DNA of 37,534 nucleotides from Bacteroidales bacterium (GTDB lineage: Bacteria > Bacteroidota > Bacteroidia > Bacteroidales > ML635J-15). The position numbers were made by a program, and so were the translations under genes. Location: contig JAFZLK010000098.1 in the NCBI GenBank assembly GCA_017551515.1, forward strand, positions 1 through 37,534, read 5' to 3'. Shown piece by piece: positions 34,682 to 37,534 of this stretch (positions are counted from its first letter, which is position 1; every line of letters starts with the position of its first letter). Under the pieces are notes generated by a model. That model was not told where the DNA came from. It saw nothing but the letters and a program-made list of their open reading frames with translations, and did not search any database.

Positions 34682-35872
34682 ATGGACGAACCGACATTTG
34701 TACATCGTGATGGAATGATAGCCGACAAGGAATATGTAGAGTGGTTGAAAGAACTTAAAGCGCGTTTCCACCAAAGTCAGATAAGGGCTGCTGTCCGTGT
34801 CAACACCGCTATGCTTGAATTTTATTGGAGCATGGGACGTGATATTATAGGGTTGAGAGCAGAAAGCAAATGGGGTTCTGGTTTCTTCAAGCAGTTGAGT
34901 CTTGATATGAGAACTATGTTCCCTGATGAAACAGGTTTTTCTGCGACCAATCTAAAATATATGAAACGTTGGTATGCGTTTTATTATGAGCAAGTTGTAA
35001 ATCGTCAACGACCCGTTGACGAATTTTGTCAGCAAGTTTCTGGGCAATTATTACGACAGCAAGTTGACGATTCTTCTATGCAAACAGATGGTCTGGTTGT
35101 AAATCGTCAACGACACGTTGACGATTTGAAAATGCCAGAGATATTTGGACGAATCCCATGGGGACAGCATATTGAATTATTTTCCAAATGCAAATCAATA
35201 GAGGAAGCGTTATTCTATGTAAACAAAATCATTGAGAATAATTGGTCGCGTCCTATGTTGGAGAACCAGATGGCATCAGGATTGTACAAAAATCAAGGTT
35301 CTGCTGTCACTAATTTTGAACGCGCGCTACCGTCCCCACAAAACCAATTGGCAAAAGAAATATTGAAAGACCCATACAACTTTAGGTTCTTGTCGATGAA
35401 GGAGAAATATGACGAACACGACTTGGAGGATGCTCTTGTTGACAATGTCACAAGATTTTTACTGGAGTTGGGCAAAGGATTTTCGTATATTGGCCGTCAA
35501 ATGGAACTACAGATGCCGGGAGGACAGACATTCTTTCCCGATTTGGTGTTCTATCACATCCCACAACATCGGTATGTAATCATTGAACTCAAAGCGGTAA
35601 AATACATTCCTGAATTTGCAGGCAAACTTAATTTCTATGTTACAGCCGCCGACAAACTACTACGTGGCGATGACGACAATCCATCTGTAGGACTAGTTAT
35701 ATGTAAATCGGCAGAAAAAACCATTGTTGAATGGTCGTTGCAAGACATTCAAAAACCACTAGGAGTGGCTACATACCAGTTGCAGGAAGTTGTTGACCGC
35801 ACAGTAGCAGAATTGGAACTGAGGAAAAAAAAGAAAACCAACAAGGATGGTAAAGACGACCATATTGTGTAG
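34682..35872 (+). CDS. DUF1016 / PDDEXK nuclease-domain protein (YhcG-like)
   Basis: 396 residues from ATG 34682. The N-terminal DUF1016 (YhcG_N) domain covers residues about 15-105: VNTAMLEFYWSMGRDI, then GSGFFKQLSLDMRTMFPD and FSATNLKYMKRWYAFY. A variable linker (about 105-155) repeats VVNRQR-VD. The C-terminal PDDEXK domain (about 160-380) has IPWGQHIELFSKCKSIEEAL, GKGFSYIGRQMELQMPGGQT and FFPDLVFYHIPQHRYVIIEL-KAVKY, which supplies the D...ExK catalytic residues. Family members are predicted DNA nucleases often found in defence or mobile regions, sometimes as orphans of restriction loci. It opens the accessory part of the window. Confidence 0.9.
   Translation: MDEPTFVHRDGMIADKEYVEWLKELKARFHQSQIRAAVRVNTAMLEFYWSMGRDIIGLRAESKWGSGFFKQLSLDMRTMFPDETGFSATNLKYMKRWYAFYYEQVVNRQRPVDEFCQQVSGQLLRQQVDDSSMQTDGLVVNRQRHVDDLKMPEIFGRIPWGQHIELFSKCKSIEEALFYVNKIIENNWSRPMLENQMASGLYKNQGSAVTNFERALPSPQNQLAKEILKDPYNFRFLSMKEKYDEHDLEDALVDNVTRFLLELGKGFSYIGRQMELQMPGGQTFFPDLVFYHIPQHRYVIIELKAVKYIPEFAGKLNFYVTAADKLLRGDDDNPSVGLVICKSAEKTIVEWSLQDIQKPLGVATYQLQEVVDRTVAELELRKKKKTNKDGKDDHIV
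34994..35127. repeat. Two palindromic repeats inside the DUF1016 linker
   Basis: A direct repeat, GTTGTAAATCGTCAACGAC followed by (C or A) and CGTTGACGA, occurs at 34994-35022 and 35096-35124. Each copy contains an inverted repeat: TCGTCAACG with CGTTGACGA at 35002-35022, and 12-bp arms at 35101-35112 with 35116-35127. A third half copy (AAGTTGACGATT) lies at about 35061-35072. The reading frame stays open through all of them. Confidence 0.85.
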
Positions 35873-35885
35873 GATTTGCAATAAG

Positions 35886-36017
35886 TCACGGTACATAATT
35901 ATCTTTAACCCATCCTAAAACAATGCCAATATTCAATTTGTGTGCGTCGTTGTCTGCAACAACCATATAATCTTTTCGGAAATGCCATTTTGCCGAATGA
36001 GAAATAATGCGTATCAT
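35886..36017 (-). CDS. Possible 43-residue protein or gene remnant
   Basis: ATG at 36017, TGA at 35886-35888. The product starts MIRIISHSAKWHFRKDYMVV and continues ADNDAHKLNIGIVLGWVKDN, ending YVP. The sequence is protein-like in composition, but I recognise no family, and no promoter or ribosome-binding site stands out. It may be a fragment of a larger lost gene. It occupies part of the 474-bp gap between the DUF1016 and HAD genes. Confidence 0.3.
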   Translation of the reverse strand: MIRIISHSAKWHFRKDYMVVADNDAHKLNIGIVLGWVKDNYVP

Positions 36018-36134
36018 TGCATTGTGAAACTGAAATAAAAAGATATTTGCAAAAAATTACAAGAATTATAAGTATAAAATGAAGTAACGAATTTTAATTA
36101 ACATATTATTAATCATAGCGTTTGCTATTTATTC

Positions 36135-36352
36135 GAGATATTCTGAAAGTTTGGCGATTTTTAGGAAGGCTCTCATAAGAATAAGTTCAGCAACGTTCAC
36201 GACTCGAGCGTGGACGGAACTTATTTGAGAGCAGGTTACGCCAAACACCTCAGAATACGATAAGTGAAATCCACGCTTTTCGTATTCCAGTGTTTGTGTA
36301 ATCTGTAGTCATCGGTAAGTTGCTGACGCTAAAAAAGCATACGCCGATGGTA
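36135..36352 (+). ncRNA. Highly structured RNA element upstream of the HAD-PRTase-like genes
   Basis: Nested perfect or near-perfect pairings cover the interval. P1 is 36140-36146 with 36250-36256 (ATTCTGA/TCAGAAT). P2 is 36149-36156 with 36239-36246 (GTTTGGCG/CGCCAAAC). P3 is 36169-36175 with 36226-36232. P4 is 36180-36188 with 36217-36225. P5 is 36194-36201 with 36209-36216 (with a wobble) around loop ACTCGAG. P6 is 36253-36259 with 36281-36287 (GAATACG/CGTATTC) and shares four bases with P1, so the two compete. P7 is 36310-36316 with 36343-36349 (CATCGGT/GCCGATG) and contains the ATG of the HAD gene. I cannot match it to a named RNA family. It could be a cis-regulatory leader or a separate ncRNA partner of the downstream genes. 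Confidence 0.7.
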
Positions 36353-36889
36353 AAGAAAAAATACTTTATATTTGACTTAGATAACACATTAGTTAAGACC
36401 GATCTAGCAAACAATAATTCTTATAGAGATGCAATCCATGCAGTTACTGGTATAGATATTCAAATCAAACAAGTGCGATTCACGCGTGCCGATTTGTCTT
36501 ATGCCATACCCAATTTATCGTCCGACAAGATTTCTGAAATCATAAAGTTAAAAGAGGATTTTTATTCCAAACACATTCAAGAAACAATATTAAACGAGCA
36601 ACTTGTAAAAATTCTCTCATTTCTTAAAGAACTTGGCAATGAAACAATATTGCTAACAGAAAGTCATAAATTAAGAGCAAAACAAGTCTGTGAACATTAT
36701 TCTTTAGCCCAATTTTTCAACAAACAATACTATAAAGAGAATTTCGGGACGAGTGACAAGTATCAATACTTAAAAACACAGAACATACCATTTAGTTCTA
36801 TTGTGCTATTTGAAAATGAAGAAAATGAAATTCAAAAAGCAATACAAAACGGAATATGTGAATATCAAATAATTAAAGTTAAATTTTAA
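36347..36889 (+). CDS. HAD-superfamily hydrolase
   Basis: 180 residues from ATG 36347. Motif I is YFIFDLDNTLVKT, with nucleophile D10 and acid/base D12. Motif II is T104 in ILLTESHK, and a motif III lysine is available around K130-K138 (YYKENFGTSDKY). Motif IV reads IVLFENEENEI, where the usual acidic GDxxxD is replaced by Glu/Asn, so metal binding may be altered. HAD enzymes of this type remove phosphate from small metabolites. The start codon lies in a stem of the upstream structured RNA. The next gene begins 11 nt after the stop, so the two form an operon. The codons are AT-rich compared with hutU, suggesting transfer. Confidence 0.8.
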   Translation: MVKKKYFIFDLDNTLVKTDLANNNSYRDAIHAVTGIDIQIKQVRFTRADLSYAIPNLSSDKISEIIKLKEDFYSKHIQETILNEQLVKILSFLKELGNETILLTESHKLRAKQVCEHYSLAQFFNKQYYKENFGTSDKYQYLKTQNIPFSSIVLFENEENEIQKAIQNGICEYQIIKVKF

Positions 36890-36899
36890 CATTAAAATT

Positions 36900-37403
36900 A
36901 TGGAACAATTTACAATTTATGCCAACGACAGTTGGTGCGACACAAAAGATGGAAGAAGAAGGAAATGCCTAAGATATGACACAGATGCATTCTATCATGC
37001 AGAATATCATGGTGGTGGCAATTGGAAAATAGCAGGCACTATTGAAAATCTGATTTGCACATTTAAGAATGATATTACGCCATATTCAGATGAAACTTTA
37101 AAAGATGCAATGATAAAACTAGCCAACATTTTAATTAAAGACTTCCGCGAAATTTTACGCACTCAAGAAAATTCGCCATTAACAATTTGTGTTATTCCGC
37201 GAGCCAAGCACGAAGACCATTATAATCCAAACCAAAAATTGTTTAGACAAACTGTTAGAATTGTAATTAAATTCCTTAATGATAAAGGGTTTAATAAATT
37301 TATTGATGGAACCCACAACATAATAAGGCACACCGATTCTCCAACAACACACTTGCATGAAGGGAGAACTTATTGTGGAATAACAAAAGAAACTTGGGCT
37401 TAA
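36900..37403 (+). CDS. Phosphoribosyltransferase-like protein, apparently truncated
   Basis: 167 residues. The middle and C-terminal part (LTICVIPRAKHEDHYNPNQK, then LFRQTVRIVIKFL and FIDGTHNIIRHTDSPTTHLH) resembles the first half of phosphoribosyltransferase-like proteins that pair with HAD genes. As I recall, those relatives continue past GITKET(C) to a DILLIDDIYTK-type PRPP-binding loop. Here the frame ends ITKETWA-stop, and no PRPP loop is found in any frame before the window edge. The last two codons and stop coincide with what looks like an insertion-sequence end (about 37395). Without the PRPP loop it would not be an active transferase. The family call is moderate because it rests on remembered patterns. 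Confidence 0.5.
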   Translation: MEQFTIYANDSWCDTKDGRRRKCLRYDTDAFYHAEYHGGGNWKIAGTIENLICTFKNDITPYSDETLKDAMIKLANILIKDFREILRTQENSPLTICVIPRAKHEDHYNPNQKLFRQTVRIVIKFLNDKGFNKFIDGTHNIIRHTDSPTTHLHEGRTYCGITKETWA

Positions 37404-37534
37404 TGCTCAAAAAGAGACCTAAAATCCTTGTAAGTTATTGATTTTTATTTGTATTATGGCGGTCAAAAGTTTCATGGCAAAAAAAATGCTTTCATTGCGG
37501 GTCAAATAAGACAATAAAGAAGGGACAGGAAAAC
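37395..37534 (+). mobile_element. Probable left end of an insertion sequence with zinc-ribbon transposase start
   Basis: From about 37395 (GGGCTTAATGCTCAAAAAGA) the sequence no longer continues the phosphoribosyltransferase-like gene and looks like an IS terminus. At the window end one frame reads SWQKKCFHCGSNKTIKKGQE, a CxxC zinc-ribbon beginning typical of transposases. The only nearby start (ATG 37456, or ATG 37474) is in another frame and joins the zinc-ribbon frame across a run of eight A residues (37479-37486 region). The element continues beyond the window. Confidence 0.45.

Noticed and set aside
36135..36352. Retron msr-msd RNA
   Set aside because: No reverse transcriptase is encoded anywhere in the window, and the flanking a1/a2 arrangement is not evident. 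It stays possible only if an RT lies beyond the right edge.

Overview
The window reads as a chromosomal segment of an AT-rich Bacteroidales-type bacterium (phylum Bacteroidota). The evidence is consistent across the window. Promoters carry the Bacteroidota -7 element TAnnTTTG, several with TTTG 19-21 nt upstream. There is a type IX secretion 'plug' family protein, a DUF1573 protein, a short-form AMP nucleosidase, a long-form urocanate hydratase, a DUF4369/thioredoxin-like lipoprotein, and a giant BspA-like leucine-rich-repeat surface protein. I cannot name the species.

Layout. Positions 1-10766 (minus) are the 5' part of one giant gene of more than 3588 codons: signal peptide, about 22 LRR_5 repeats, CUB-like domains, Ig-like and SprB repeats, then at least 13 InlB-type repeats. 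Its 3' end lies outside the window. A 600-bp field of short hairpin repeats follows at 10.88-11.48 kb. Next comes a minus-strand exbB-exbD-tonB-thioredoxin-like operon (14.5-11.5 kb). A VapBC-type toxin-antitoxin pair (15.4-14.8 kb) has a toxin gene carrying one in-frame nonsense codon. From 15.7 to 34.5 kb the genes are mostly housekeeping or envelope genes: LTA-synthase-like transferase, ROK kinase, LPP20-like lipoprotein, glucosaminidase with LysM, DUF1573 protein, class I aminotransferase, GT39-like membrane glycosyltransferase, serA, amn, two unknown secreted proteins, the T9SS plug, tRNA-Leu(CAG), two lipocalin-like lipoproteins, a 42-residue protein, hutU and a beta-lactamase-fold serine hydrolase. 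The GC-rich hairpin repeats recur in intergenic gaps at about 20.4, 26.0 and 29.1-29.4 kb.

The last 3 kb (34.6-37.5 kb) look accessory and become visibly more AT-rich. They hold a DUF1016/PDDEXK nuclease gene with palindromes in its linker and a strongly folded non-coding element of about 215 nt. The 3' stem of that element contains the start codon of a HAD-like phosphatase gene. A phosphoribosyltransferase-like gene follows and ends abruptly, apparently at an insertion-sequence edge. The last bases of the window encode a zinc-ribbon start typical of a transposase.

How the parts fit. The ExbBD-TonB genes energise outer-membrane transport. The plug protein implies a type IX secretion system, the likely export route of the giant adhesin (inference; its C-terminal sorting domain is not in view). 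The structured RNA + HAD + phosphoribosyltransferase cluster next to a nuclease gene is the best candidate here for a poorly described, probably defence- or stress-related system. Here it appears to be broken by an IS.
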